From Ruminococcus sp. (lineage in GTDB: Bacteria; Bacillota; Clostridia; Oscillospirales; Ruminococcaceae), in NCBI GenBank assembly GCA_017519415.1, contig JAFWSI010000045.1, positions 124,001-188,000 of the forward strand: DNA of 64,000 bases, written 5' to 3'. This document shows positions 49,117 to 57,740 of the stretch, piece after piece. The stretch's first letter is position 1; each line of letters starts with the position of its first letter. A program made the translations under genes and the position numbers. Under the pieces are notes generated by a model, which saw nothing but the letters and a program-made list of their open reading frames with translations, ran no database searches and was not told the DNA's origin.

Positions 49117-50502
49117 TCACTTGTTCTGCATATATTCGTCCATAGCTGCGGCAGCCTTCTTGCCTGCGCCCATAGCGAGGATAACTGTAGCAGCTCCCGT
49201 TACGGCGTCGCCGCCTGCGTAAACGCCCTCCTTTGAGGTCAGACCGTCCTCATCGGCAATGATACCGCCCCACTTCTGGGTATCGAGACCCTCTGTGGTG
49301 GACTTGATGAGGGGATTGGGTGAAGTGCCGATAGACATGATAACGCAGTCAGCCTCTATATCTATGAAGGCTCCCTCTATCGGAACGGGCTTTGCTCTGC
49401 CGGAAGCGTCGGGCTCCGAGAGCTCCATCTGCTGGCAGTGAACGCTCTTTACCCAGCCGTCCTCTGTAGCCTGTATCTCTATAGGATTTGTGAGGAACTT
49501 GAAGATGATTCCCTCTTCCTTAGCGTGCTCAACTTCCTCTGCTCTTGCAGGGAGCTCAGCCTCTGTACGTCTGTATACGATGTATACCTCAGCGCCCAGT
49601 CTCTTGGCGCAGCGGGCTGCGTCCATAGCAACGTTTCCGCCGCCTACGATAACAGCCTTTGTGCCTGCCTTGATAGGAGTAGCACTGCCCTCTTTGTAGG
49701 CTTTCATGAGGTTGATACGGGTGAGGAACTCGTTAGCGGAATATACGCCGTTGAGGTTCTCGCCGGGGATATTCATGAATCTGGGGAGACCTGCGCCGGA
49801 GCCGATGAATACGCTCTCGAAGCCCTCCTCCTTCATGAGCTCGTCAACTGAGATTGTCTTGCCCACTACTGTGTTTGTCTCTACCTTAACGCCGAGAGCC
49901 TTGAGGCCGCCTATCTCCTTCTGAACGATGGACTTGGGAAGTCTGAACTCGGGGATACCATAGGAGAGAACTCCTCCCGCAACGTGAAGAGCCTCGAATA
50001 TAGTAACGTCATAGCCCTTCTTTGCAAGGTCGCCTGCGCAGGCAAGACCTGAAGGACCCGAGCCTATAACAGCAGCCTTGTGACCGTTCTTTGCGGGTAT
50101 CTCGGGAGCTGTTTCGGGCTGTGCGTTGTGCCAGTCTGCAACGAAGCGCTCCAGTCTTCCGATAGCAACGGGCTCGCCCTTGATTCCTCTAACGCACTTG
50201 CTCTCGCACTGTGTCTCCTGAGGACATACTCTGCCGCATACAGCAGGGAGTGAGCTTGACTTTGTGATTATCTTATAAGCCTCTGCGAAATTACCCTCAG
50301 CTACCTGAGCGATAAATGCAGGAATATCTATCTGTACTGGGCAGCCTGTCGAGCAGGGCTTGTTCTTGCAGTTGAGGCAGCGTTTAGCTTCATCTATAGC
50401 CTGCTCCTCGGTATAGCCGAGAGCTACCTCGCTGAAATTCTTGTTTCTTACGTCGGGAGCCTGTACAGGCATTTCATTTCTTGTAGGTGACATATTAGCC
50501 AT
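49117..50502 (-). CDS. nfnB: NADPH-binding subunit of NADH-dependent ferredoxin:NADP+ oxidoreductase (GltD-like)
   Basis: A 461-residue flavoprotein of the glutamate-synthase small-subunit family. The N-terminal cysteine clusters CLNCKNKPCSTGCP and CGRVCPQETQCESKC bind two [4Fe-4S] clusters. The FAD motif is VIGSGPSGLACAGDLAKKG and the NADP motif VIVGGGNVAMDAARCAKRLG. Alone it could be called glutamate synthase beta subunit, but the gene starts 1 bp after a DHODH electron-transfer-like subunit, which is the NfnAB arrangement. Nfn couples NADH and reduced ferredoxin to NADP+ reduction by electron bifurcation. Confidence 0.92.
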   Translation of the reverse strand: MANMSPTRNEMPVQAPDVRNKNFSEVALGYTEEQAIDEAKRCLNCKNKPCSTGCPVQIDIPAFIAQVAEGNFAEAYKIITKSSSLPAVCGRVCPQETQCESKCVRGIKGEPVAIGRLERFVADWHNAQPETAPEIPAKNGHKAAVIGSGPSGLACAGDLAKKGYDVTIFEALHVAGGVLSYGIPEFRLPKSIVQKEIGGLKALGVKVETNTVVGKTISVDELMKEEGFESVFIGSGAGLPRFMNIPGENLNGVYSANEFLTRINLMKAYKEGSATPIKAGTKAVIVGGGNVAMDAARCAKRLGAEVYIVYRRTEAELPARAEEVEHAKEEGIIFKFLTNPIEIQATEDGWVKSVHCQQMELSEPDASGRAKPVPIEGAFIDIEADCVIMSIGTSPNPLIKSTTEGLDTQKWGGIIADEDGLTSKEGVYAGGDAVTGAATVILAMGAGKKAAAAMDEYMQNK

Positions 50503-50503
50503 T

Positions 50504-51343
50504 TCACTTTACCTCCTTGAACAGATTGCAGGCTTCCTCGTAGGCATGGCGCTCGAAGGGCTTATACATAGCTCCTCTTGCCATAGCCTCGTCGAAGTCG
50601 ATGAGATGACCGTCGAACTCGGGGCCGTCAACGCAGGCAAACTTTGTCTGACCGCCCACTGTAAGGCGGCAGCCGCCGCACATTCCCGTGCCGTCGATCA
50701 TTATGGGGTTCATGGAAGCAACAGTGGGAACACCGTACTCCTTGGTCAGCTTACAGACAAACTTCATCATGATAAGAGGACCGATAGTGATGACTCTGTC
50801 GTACTTCTCGCCGCTGTCGATGAGCTTCTTGAGGGCGTCGGTAACGAGTCCCTTTTCGCCTGCTGTGCCGTCATCGCTCATGAGAACGAACTTGGAGCTT
50901 GAAGCCCTGAATTCGTCCTCGAGGATAACGAGATCCTTATTTCTGAAACCAACTATTGAGTGCACCTCAACGCCCAGCTCGTGGAGCTTCTTTGCAACGG
51001 GGTAAGCGATAGCGCAGCCTACGCCGCCGCCTACGACAGCCACTTTCTTCAAGCCCTCTGTCTCTGTAGCTCTGCCGAGAGGACCTACGAAGTCCTGTAA
51101 GCAGTCGCCCTCGTTAAGGTGATTGAGCTTTTCTGTTGTTGCGCCGACTATCTGGAAAATGATAGTTACGGAGCCGCTCTGACGGTCAAAATCAGCGATA
51201 GTGAGCGGTATGCGCTCGCCGTCAGCGTCTGTTCTGAGTATAATGAACTGTCCGGGCTCAGCCTTTCTTGCTACCTTGGGAGCGTTTATCCGCATAAGGG
51301 TAACAGTGGGGTTGAGGCTTCTTTTTTCAAGAATTTCAAACAT
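50504..51343 (-). CDS. nfnA: NADH-binding subunit of NADH-dependent ferredoxin:NADP+ oxidoreductase
   Basis: A 279-residue flavoprotein related to the electron-transfer subunit of dihydroorotate dehydrogenase. The FAD-binding part carries PGQFIILRTDADGERIPLTI, the NAD site GPLGRATE and VVGGGVGCAIAYPV, and a [2Fe-2S] site is formed by MCGGCRLTVGGQTKFACVDGP near residue 220. With NfnB it forms the soluble bifurcating transhydrogenase of anaerobes. It is the first gene of the nfnA-nfnB-rex operon, with GGAAGG 10 bp before the ATG. Confidence 0.92.
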   Translation of the reverse strand: MFEILEKRSLNPTVTLMRINAPKVARKAEPGQFIILRTDADGERIPLTIADFDRQSGSVTIIFQIVGATTEKLNHLNEGDCLQDFVGPLGRATETEGLKKVAVVGGGVGCAIAYPVAKKLHELGVEVHSIVGFRNKDLVILEDEFRASSSKFVLMSDDGTAGEKGLVTDALKKLIDSGEKYDRVITIGPLIMMKFVCKLTKEYGVPTVASMNPIMIDGTGMCGGCRLTVGGQTKFACVDGPEFDGHLIDFDEAMARGAMYKPFERHAYEEACNLFKEVK

Positions 51344-51442
51344 TTAGTCCATACCTTCCTTACGATAGATTTGCAATGCGGGAGCTTCCGCGGCCGTCGC
51401 CCTTGACTTCCGGCGGTACAGGCATTGCAGGATATATTGATT

Positions 51443-51471
51443 ATTATATCACAAACCAAAGCTTTGCACAA
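51443..51471 (-). promoter_or_regulatory. Promoter of the nfnA-nfnB-rex operon
   Basis: Minus strand TTGTGC (51466-51471), 17-bp spacer, TATAAT (51443-51448). The leader is about 95 nt. Confidence 0.7.
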
Positions 51472-51482
51472 ATATAACAGTA

Positions 51483-51510
51483 GAATATCGATATTCCAAT
51501 ATCGATATTC
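51483..51510. promoter_or_regulatory. Doubled ATATCGATAT palindrome upstream of nfnA
   Basis: The 12-bp palindrome AATATCGATATT occurs twice in a row (within 51483-51496 and 51497-51510), the second just upstream of the nfn promoter region. A regulator, perhaps the neighbouring LysR protein, could bind here. Confidence 0.6.
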
Positions 51511-51577
51511 TTGTTTCGAATAATAGGCTGACTGCTGTCAGACTTTGGCTTTTCTCCAATGAAAAAGAACGGGAAAT

Positions 51578-51606
51578 AATAAAAAAGGACGACCTGAGCC
51601 GTCCTT
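51578..51606 (-). terminator. Terminator of the LysR-family gene
   Basis: AAGGACG (51585-51591) pairs with CGTCCTT (51600-51606); a TTTTTTATT run follows on the minus strand. Confidence 0.75.
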
Positions 51607-51672
51607 ATTTGTGTGGATCCAATCTGCGCAGCCAATTCCCTCACGGAATAGCTGCATATCAAAAGAGATATA

Positions 51673-52623
51673 TCACTTGTATTCCGCAAAGGCACTCTCG
51701 TTCCTGACCTCATAAAGACGGTTCACCAGCTTCAGCTCATTCTCCGAGAGCTTATGCCCCGAGGTATATATCAGCATATCCTTGAAGCTGTTGTCGGGAA
51801 AGCAGCATTTTCTCTGCACAAGTCCGTACTTTCCGCAGAGACTTGCGGGCATGGGGGAATCCAGCATAAATGCCTGGGGCACTGTCAGCAGGAAATCCAG
51901 TCCGCTGCCGCGGTCGTACATATATACCTTCCTCACGGGAACGTCCGCGGGACGGTTGGACGCATAGAGCTTCTCAACAGCTCCCGATACATAGGGCACG
52001 GCTTCGTCGCCCTGTCCCAGCTCGGTATAGTTGCCCGAAAGCTCGGAATAGGTGATTATATCGGCATTTGCAACAGGGTGCTCGGCGGACATCACCGCCA
52101 GCATCTCGAACTCCCACAGCAGCTTTCCCTCAAGGTTCTTCTCCGCAAGGAAGTCCATGAAATACTTCTCATGAGCGGTATTGTACCTGATAACGCCGAA
52201 ATCATAGCCGTTCTCGCGGACGTTCTCGATGGTCCTCAGGGAATTGGTCTCGCAGAAGAATACCTCCATGTCCTCGGGACTGTTGAGGGAAGCGATATAC
52301 TCCGAAAATGCCTTTGAGATATAGCCCGTTCTCGGAACGGATATGCGCAGCCTGCTGTTGCGGGGCTTGTCGGGAGAATGGATAGCCTCCATATTGTCTA
52401 TCTGTATGAGTATCTGCTTGGCGTATTCAAGGAAACGGAGCCCCTGATCTGTGGGTATGACGCCCTTTGAGGTGCGTCTGAATATGGTTATGCCAAGGGT
52501 GCTCTCCAGCTCCTTGATAGCCTTGCTCAGATTTGGCTGAGCCATGTAGAGATTCTCCGCAGCCTGTGTTATGGAGCGTGTCTTTTCTATTTCCACAGCA
52601 TATTTGAAGTGAAGCGTGTTCAT
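51673..52623 (-). CDS. LysR-family transcriptional regulator
   Basis: A 316-residue regulator. The N-terminal winged helix (residues 1-65; SITQAAENLYMAQPNLSKAIKELE) is typical of LysR proteins. The C-terminal effector-binding domain (about 90-300) is less conserved and its ligand is unknown. Members often control a neighbouring gene; the next unit downstream on this strand is nfnA-nfnB-rex, with a doubled dyad in front of its promoter, so redox control is possible but unproven. Confidence 0.92.
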   Translation of the reverse strand: MNTLHFKYAVEIEKTRSITQAAENLYMAQPNLSKAIKELESTLGITIFRRTSKGVIPTDQGLRFLEYAKQILIQIDNMEAIHSPDKPRNSRLRISVPRTGYISKAFSEYIASLNSPEDMEVFFCETNSLRTIENVRENGYDFGVIRYNTAHEKYFMDFLAEKNLEGKLLWEFEMLAVMSAEHPVANADIITYSELSGNYTELGQGDEAVPYVSGAVEKLYASNRPADVPVRKVYMYDRGSGLDFLLTVPQAFMLDSPMPASLCGKYGLVQRKCCFPDNSFKDMLIYTSGHKLSENELKLVNRLYEVRNESAFAEYK

Positions 52624-52641
52624 GGCTCGCCTCTCCTTTCG

Positions 52642-53910
52642 TTATTTCTTCCTGAAGGGATCGTTGTCGGGTCTCCTCATGCCGTTATCCGCGGGAGTGT
52701 TCCACTGCTGGGGCTGATTGAACCTGCCGCTGTTGGGGTAGTTGTTCTGCGGAGGTCTGCCATTGGGGAACCCTCCCTGAGGTGGTCTGCCGTTGGGATA
52801 ATTGTTCTGCGGTGGTCTGCCATTGGGGAATCCGCCCTGAGGTGGTCTGCCGTTGGGATAGCCGCCCTGGGGTGGTCTGCCGTTGGGATAGCCGCCCTGG
52901 GGTGGTCTGCCGTTGGGATAGCCGCCCTGGGGAGGTCTGTTATCGGGGAATCCCTCCATTTCCGGTCTGCCGTTGCCGGGGAAACCGTCACGCTCCGGTC
53001 TGCCGTTGCCGGGGAAGCCCTCACGCTCCGGTCTGCCATTGCCGGGGAAACCGTCACGCTCCGGTCTGCCGTTGTTGGAGAAGCCCTCACGCTCCGGTCT
53101 GCCGTTATTGGAGAAGCCCTCACGCTCGGGTCTGCCGTTATTGGAGAAGCCCTCACGCTCCGGTCTGCCGTTGTTGGAGAAGCCGTCACGCTCGGGACGA
53201 CCGCCGGGGAATTTGTCCTTTTCGGGTGCAGCAGGCTTGCTGCTTTCGGAAGAGGCGCCCGGAGTAACGGGCTCCAGTATGAGTCTCCTGCCCTTGCTTT
53301 CCTTTTCGGGAGTTTCGGGCTTCTTTTCGGGAGCCTTCTCCGTACCCGAATCATATGCGGGAAGCTCCTTGACCTTTACGCAGGGATTTCCCGAAGCTAT
53401 GCAGTTCGAGGGCACGTCCTCGGTGACCGCGCTTCCTGCGGTTATAATAACATTATCTCCTATGGTAACGCCTGCTGCAACAGTAACGTTTCCGCCTATG
53501 TCAACGTTGCTGCCTACCTTTATGGGTTTGGCCATTTCAAGACGCTGATTCCTCGTTTCGGGATCAAGAGGGCGGACTGCGGTATTGAAGCTGCAGTTGG
53601 GACCGATAAAGACGTTGTCGCCGAAGGTCACCTCAGCATTGTCGATTATGATGCAGTTGTAATCCGCACGGAAATTGTTTCCGATGAAGATGTTGTAGCC
53701 GTAATTGCAGAAGAAATCGGGCTCGAAGGTAACTCCCTCGCCCTTGAAAGCCACAAGCCTCTCAAGAAGCCTTGCCTTTCTCTGAAAATCGTTGTACTCG
53801 GCAGCGTTATACTCCGCGCAGAGCTTTCTTGCCTTGATTCTTTCGGTAAGGAGCTCCATATCGCTTGCACTGTAAAGCTCGCCTGACTGTTGTTTTTCCT
53901 TTTCGGTCAT
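52642..53910 (-). CDS. Hexapeptide acyltransferase-like protein lacking the catalytic His, with long repeat tail
   Basis: A 422-residue protein. Residues 1-185 match the maltose/galactoside O-acetyltransferase family: N-terminal helical cap, then left-handed beta-helix with hexapeptide repeats (ITIGDNVII-like units). In active members the segment TAxHPLDPEER holds the catalytic histidine; here it reads TAVRPLDPETR, with Arg113 in its place, so acetyl transfer is doubtful. Residues 190-422 are low-complexity: about eight 11-residue units (GRPERDGFSNN type) and about seven 10-residue units (GRPPQGGYPN type). No signal peptide. The tail resembles disordered or self-associating sequence. Confidence 0.85.
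   Translation of the reverse strand: MTEKEKQQSGELYSASDMELLTERIKARKLCAEYNAAEYNDFQRKARLLERLVAFKGEGVTFEPDFFCNYGYNIFIGNNFRADYNCIIIDNAEVTFGDNVFIGPNCSFNTAVRPLDPETRNQRLEMAKPIKVGSNVDIGGNVTVAAGVTIGDNVIITAGSAVTEDVPSNCIASGNPCVKVKELPAYDSGTEKAPEKKPETPEKESKGRRLILEPVTPGASSESSKPAAPEKDKFPGGRPERDGFSNNGRPEREGFSNNGRPEREGFSNNGRPEREGFSNNGRPERDGFPGNGRPEREGFPGNGRPERDGFPGNGRPEMEGFPDNRPPQGGYPNGRPPQGGYPNGRPPQGGYPNGRPPQGGFPNGRPPQNNYPNGRPPQGGFPNGRPPQNNYPNSGRFNQPQQWNTPADNGMRRPDNDPFRKK
52735..53200 (-). repeat. In-frame 30-bp and 33-bp tandem repeats
   Basis: Coding tandem arrays in the acyltransferase-like gene: about seven 30-bp units (52735-52940) next to about eight 33-bp units (52945-53200). Neighbouring copies are nearly identical, so copy number may vary between strains. 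Confidence 0.85.
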
Positions 53911-53929
53911 TTTAAACCCTCCTTGTTAT

Positions 53930-54585
53930 TTATTTCAGCCGATGTATTAAGACTGAATGTTTACTGTTTTTAATCACTCCGACGCCCCAGATCAGCAATA
54001 TTATCAGCATAATGAACAGCAGTGTCTTCAGGAAGCTTTTAAGCTTCTTTGCATTCTCGCTGAACAGCTGCTCTTAATAATACCGTTCGGGTTCATTGGG
54101 ATCTACATATATCTGACTATTTTTCGGATCATAGGATGAGGACCAATGATTTTCATGATCTATGAACCAATAGGTCTCTCCTTCATAATAATATTTGAAT
54201 ATGGATCTGCCTGTGAGAACACTCTCGGTATCCTGCGGCACAGCACTGTAAAACGCTGTATTTCCGCCAGGCTCTACCGAAACAGGACAGGTTCAGGCTC
54301 TTTTCCTCCCAGCTATTGCAAAGGCTGTAATGACAAGATAGATAAATCTTCCGATCATTATTGCCACCGTCACTGCAAGAATGAACATTATTATTTTTCC
54401 GATGTTGTCCGGATGACGGGTTTCGACGCCGTTCTCATAGGTTTTCGGCGAAACGACAATGGCAATTGTGATAAGTATGATTGTAATCCCGATAATAAGA
54501 AAAGGTAGATTGTTCCAGACAGTGTTCTCGACTACTCTTCCTTTGTAAGCTTTTGCGCCTTGGGAATAAATGACGGAAATATCAT
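53930..54585 (-). pseudogene. Decayed DUF3592-type membrane protein gene
   Basis: A single minus-strand frame from about 54588 to 53930 encodes a clear membrane protein but is broken by TGA (54293-54295) and TAA (54074-54076). In order it reads two helices (NNLPFLIIGITIILITIAIVV and KIIMFILAVTVAIMIG), then after the TGA the DUF3592-like FKYYYEGETYWF and SQIYVDPNEPERYY, then after the TAA a third helix (FIMLIILLIWGVGVI). The ATG at 54585 with its GGAGG site is in another frame and stops after 17 codons, so there is also an N-terminal frameshift. Three independent lesions indicate a pseudogene. A related intact gene is at 15619-16413. Confidence 0.75.
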
Positions 54586-54609
54586 ACGCTCCTCCTTAGC
54601 TGTTTGGTA

Positions 54610-55797
54610 TCAGCGCTTGCTTCCCTTTGAGCCGAAGCTTCCTCCCATGGAGAGGATATTGGTATCGAAGGTGTAGCTTATCTTCTCCCCCTGTCTGTAG
54701 CGCTTGAGAGCAAGCTGGATAAGTCTTTCGAGGAGCTCCGTGTACTTCACGCCCTTGGGCTCCCACAGGTAGAACGCCAGTGAGCCGGGGATAGTGTTTA
54801 TCTCGTTTATGTATATCTTTTCAGTTGCCATGTCCATCATGAAGTCTATACGGGTAACGCCGTTGAGTCCCAGATAGCGGAACGCGTCAACAGCAGTCTT
54901 TCTGATGAATTCGTCCTGCTCGGGAGTAATATCGGCAGGTATCTTTCTCTTGAGGGTAGCCATGCCCTTGCTGCCGCCCTTGCCGCCGCCGACGTACTTC
55001 TGGTCGTAGCTGAGTATATCGTCGCCGCTTGCCTGTACGGGCTCCTCGCATACGGAGGCCTCTGCGGACTCGCTGTCACCTGCAACTGCGCAGTTTATTT
55101 CCTTGAGCTGTACAACGCAGGGCTCGATGAGGATACGGTCAGCGAACTCGAAAGCCTCCTCGATAGACTTGATAAGGCTGTCTCTGTCCTTGCCCTTGGA
55201 TATACCGACGCTTGAACCGAGGTTGATAGGCTTAACGATAACGGGATAGCCGAACTTCTTCTCAACCTCTTCTACCATTCTGTCCATGTCGTTTATCTCG
55301 TATGAGGAGAAACGGCAGCAGTCCAGCACAGGGAAGCCAGCGTCCTTGAGGAGTATCTTCATTACGAATTTATCCATGCCGACAGCAGAAGCCAATACGT
55401 CGCAGCCTACATAGGGCAGGTCGAGAGTCTGCAAATAGCCCTGCAAAGCGCCGTCCTCAACATTGGTGCCGTGAACTATGGGGAAGGCTATGTCCACATC
55501 GCTGATAACGTTTGAACCGAACATTTTCTTTTTCAGGCTCTGAAGCTGTACCTTTCCCTCGGAACTGCGGACAAATACGCATTCGGTGGATTCACCGAGA
55601 AGAGCGGGAATATCCTTGAAACTGTTTATATCCAGCATTTTTTCGCTTGTATAGAATTCGCTCTTCTTGGTCATATAAACAGGGATAATGTTGTATTTCT
55701 CCTTGTTTATGCTGGCCATAGCCTGAACTGCCGAGATAACTGATACCTCGTGCTCAACGCTTCTTCCGCCGAAAAGAACTGCAAGATTGATCTTCAT
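54610..55797 (-). CDS. ddl: D-alanine--D-alanine ligase
   Basis: A 395-residue ATP-grasp ligase that joins two D-alanines for the peptidoglycan stem. The N-terminal LAVLFGGRSVEHEVSVISA and the C-terminal NEINTIPGSLAFYLWEPKG motifs are typical of Ddl. An insertion around residues 247-275 (ESAEASVCEEPVQASGDD) makes it slightly long. It lies downstream of the MurF-like ligase on the same strand, whose substrate is the dipeptide it makes, with a dispersed repeat in between. The alternative VanA/C-type specificity (D-lactate or D-serine) is not indicated, but would need closer comparison. Confidence 0.95.
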   Translation of the reverse strand: MKINLAVLFGGRSVEHEVSVISAVQAMASINKEKYNIIPVYMTKKSEFYTSEKMLDINSFKDIPALLGESTECVFVRSSEGKVQLQSLKKKMFGSNVISDVDIAFPIVHGTNVEDGALQGYLQTLDLPYVGCDVLASAVGMDKFVMKILLKDAGFPVLDCCRFSSYEINDMDRMVEEVEKKFGYPVIVKPINLGSSVGISKGKDRDSLIKSIEEAFEFADRILIEPCVVQLKEINCAVAGDSESAEASVCEEPVQASGDDILSYDQKYVGGGKGGSKGMATLKRKIPADITPEQDEFIRKTAVDAFRYLGLNGVTRIDFMMDMATEKIYINEINTIPGSLAFYLWEPKGVKYTELLERLIQLALKRYRQGEKISYTFDTNILSMGGSFGSKGSKR

Positions 55798-55814
55798 TGT
55801 AATTACTCCTTTTT

Positions 55815-55960
55815 TGAGCCCTTAGCCCTTAGCTTGTAGGGGAGCCCGCCCTCGGGCTCCCGTTGGTTATATAATGTGTTTCGCGGGACGCCGAGGGCGG
55901 CGTCCCCTACAGTGTGTCATTCATAATTTATCCGCGCAGGCGGACACAATAATTACGCAT
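55815..55960. repeat. Dispersed inverted repeat with GTAGGGG ends between ddl and murF
   Basis: GCCCTTAGCCCTTAGC (55817-55832) is followed by GTAGGGGAGCCCG (55836-55848) with hairpin complement, and by CGGGACGCCGAGGGCGGCGT ending CCCCTAC (about 55884-55910). The two GTAGGGG/CCCCTAC ends face each other. Confidence 0.7.
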
Positions 55961-55963
55961 TTA

Positions 55964-57616
55964 TCAATAGTTATCAGGTAAATCGTTTTCAAGAAGAACT
56001 ATCTTCTTCTTGTCTGTCTGATATGCGTTTACGTGGGCGAGAGCCTCGTTAAGACTGTCCGCAACGAAAACGTTGTCCATATCGTAGCCTGCGTCCCTGA
56101 TACCGTTATATATGGGAACTGTCTGATTTTTGCCGACGAGCACTATGTGGTCGCAGGCTTTGGCAGCCTCCTGACCGAACTCGAAGTTCAGCTCCTCCTG
56201 CTTTGCGCCAAGCTCCACCATACCCGGGGTTACCAGTATGCGGCAGGCGTCGAAAAGTCCGAGGACATTGAGGGCTGCGCGGCAGCCGCTGGGGTTTGAG
56301 TTGTATGCGTCGTCGATAAAGGTCATATTTCCGCCCTTGTCGAGAAGCTGCAATCTGTGGGGAACTGCGGCAATACGCTTGACAGGGAGCGTGAGCTTGT
56401 CGAGTGAGATACCCGTGCCGTGTGCGTAAGCGATAGCTCCGAGAACGTTCTGTACATTGTGCTCGCCGAGGAGCTTCATTGAGAAGCGCTTTGTCTCGCC
56501 GTCGGGAGCAGTTACCGTGAACTCCGTGCCCCTGTCGGATACGCTTATATCAGTTGCGTGGTAGTGGTTGCCCTCCTGAAGTCCGTAAAGCACCGCATTG
56601 GGGTACTCGGGAGCTTTTTTGCGGATAAGCTCGTTGTCGCCGTTGAGGTATATCTTTCCGCCCTTAGCCTTAACATGGTCGGCAAGCTCGAACTTGGTAT
56701 TTACCACGTTCTCGATAGAGCCGAATGTCTCCAGATGCTGAGGTCCCACGGAAGTAATGATGCCGTCATGTGGGTCTGCAATGCCGCAGAGCTCCTTAAT
56801 TTCGTGAATTCGTCTCGCACCCATTTCACAGATGAAGTACTCATGTGTGGGCTTTAAGTCGCGGCGGATAGTTATTGTAACTCCCATTGGAGTATTGAAG
56901 CTCTCGGGAGTTTTCAGCGTGTTGTACTGAGAATTGAGAAGCTCGTCAAGGTAGAATTTCATACTGGTCTTGCCGTAGCTTCCTGTGATACCCACTTTAT
57001 GAAGCGTGGGGCACTCGGAAAGTATGCGCTTGGCGTCGTTGATATACCAGTTCTGGACAGCCTTTTCCACGGGCTTGTTGATAAGGTTGGAAAGCGGAAC
57101 AAGTATTGGCGTGAGGTACAAAGCAGAGCCGACAATGACAAACGGCAGATTGTTCATGAACCGCCTTGAGCCGCCCCAAACGACTAATTCCGAGGAGAAG
57201 AACGCTGCTGCGTAAAATGCTGCGATGAGGATAAAGAACGTGACGAGCATACGCTTCACGCGTGCCGTGTACTTGAGGGGCTTCTTAAACTTCTTCCCAG
57301 GCTTGTTCAGCATGGCGATAACGAGGTGCATAGCTGCAAGTATGCCCGTGAGTATGACGGATATTGTAATGTTCCTGTTATTGCATATATAGGGAACTCC
57401 GAAGCCGAATTTGAGGGGTAGGAACGCCAGCAGCGCAAACTGCGCTATGAACAGCACCGCAGGCAGTATATAGCGCCTTGCGTTCTTTTTCATCCAGCGT
57501 GAATGCTCGGGAGTCTTGTAGCCGTTGAGCTGGAGCATATGGAACTCTCTCAGCCCTAAAAACACGATCGCTCCCAGCGCAATGACTGCGTATATTATCC
57601 ATAAAACCAAATTCAT
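55964..57616 (-). CDS. murF: MurF-like Mur ligase with N-terminal membrane helices
   Basis: A 550-residue protein. About four membrane helices occupy residues 1-185, which ordinary MurF lacks. The ligase part follows, with the ATP-binding P-loop GITGSYGKTS (near 213), the FNTPMGVT segment, ICEMGARRIHEIKEL (near 265) and the C-terminal domain's DDAYNSNPSGCRAAL (near 425). This matches UDP-MurNAc-tripeptide--D-Ala-D-Ala ligases, and the neighbouring Ddl supplies the dipeptide. The membrane part suggests ligation at the membrane. A different peptide ligase role of the same fold cannot be fully excluded. Confidence 0.85.
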   Translation of the reverse strand: MNLVLWIIYAVIALGAIVFLGLREFHMLQLNGYKTPEHSRWMKKNARRYILPAVLFIAQFALLAFLPLKFGFGVPYICNNRNITISVILTGILAAMHLVIAMLNKPGKKFKKPLKYTARVKRMLVTFFILIAAFYAAAFFSSELVVWGGSRRFMNNLPFVIVGSALYLTPILVPLSNLINKPVEKAVQNWYINDAKRILSECPTLHKVGITGSYGKTSMKFYLDELLNSQYNTLKTPESFNTPMGVTITIRRDLKPTHEYFICEMGARRIHEIKELCGIADPHDGIITSVGPQHLETFGSIENVVNTKFELADHVKAKGGKIYLNGDNELIRKKAPEYPNAVLYGLQEGNHYHATDISVSDRGTEFTVTAPDGETKRFSMKLLGEHNVQNVLGAIAYAHGTGISLDKLTLPVKRIAAVPHRLQLLDKGGNMTFIDDAYNSNPSGCRAALNVLGLFDACRILVTPGMVELGAKQEELNFEFGQEAAKACDHIVLVGKNQTVPIYNGIRDAGYDMDNVFVADSLNEALAHVNAYQTDKKKIVLLENDLPDNY

Positions 57617-57635
57617 ATATATCTCCTTGTAAGAG

Positions 57636-57740
57636 TTATTAGTTATTAGTTGTTAGTGATTAGTTGTGGTGTCCGCTTGCGCGGACGGATTTAAAATGAC
57701 AGATAACTATGCACTAATCACTAATAACTCGGAACTAATC
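57636..57740. repeat. Dispersed inverted TTAGTGATTAGT repeat
   Basis: GTTATTAGTTATTAGTTGTT (57637-57656) faces CACTAATCACTAATAAC (57710-57728) around a GTCCGC/GCGGAC hairpin (57671-57686). The right arm reaches the end of the alpha/beta hydrolase gene. Confidence 0.75.

Noticed and set aside
51443..51475. Rex-binding box at the nfn promoter
   Set aside because: TTGTGCAAAGCTTTG is partly palindromic but does not follow the TTGTTAA/TTAACAA pattern well enough to call.
52735..53200. Regularly spaced repeats resembling a CRISPR array
   Set aside because: Units are contiguous without unique spacers and are in frame with a protein; there are no cas genes.
52609..53886. 425-codon open frame on the plus strand
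   Set aside because: Antisense to the acyltransferase-like gene; its repetitive translation mirrors the tandem repeats of the real gene.
39287..55797. Vancomycin-resistance set (VanY-type gene and ddl)
   Set aside because: The two genes are 14 kb apart, and no vanH, vanX or vanRS genes are present; both fit ordinary wall metabolism.
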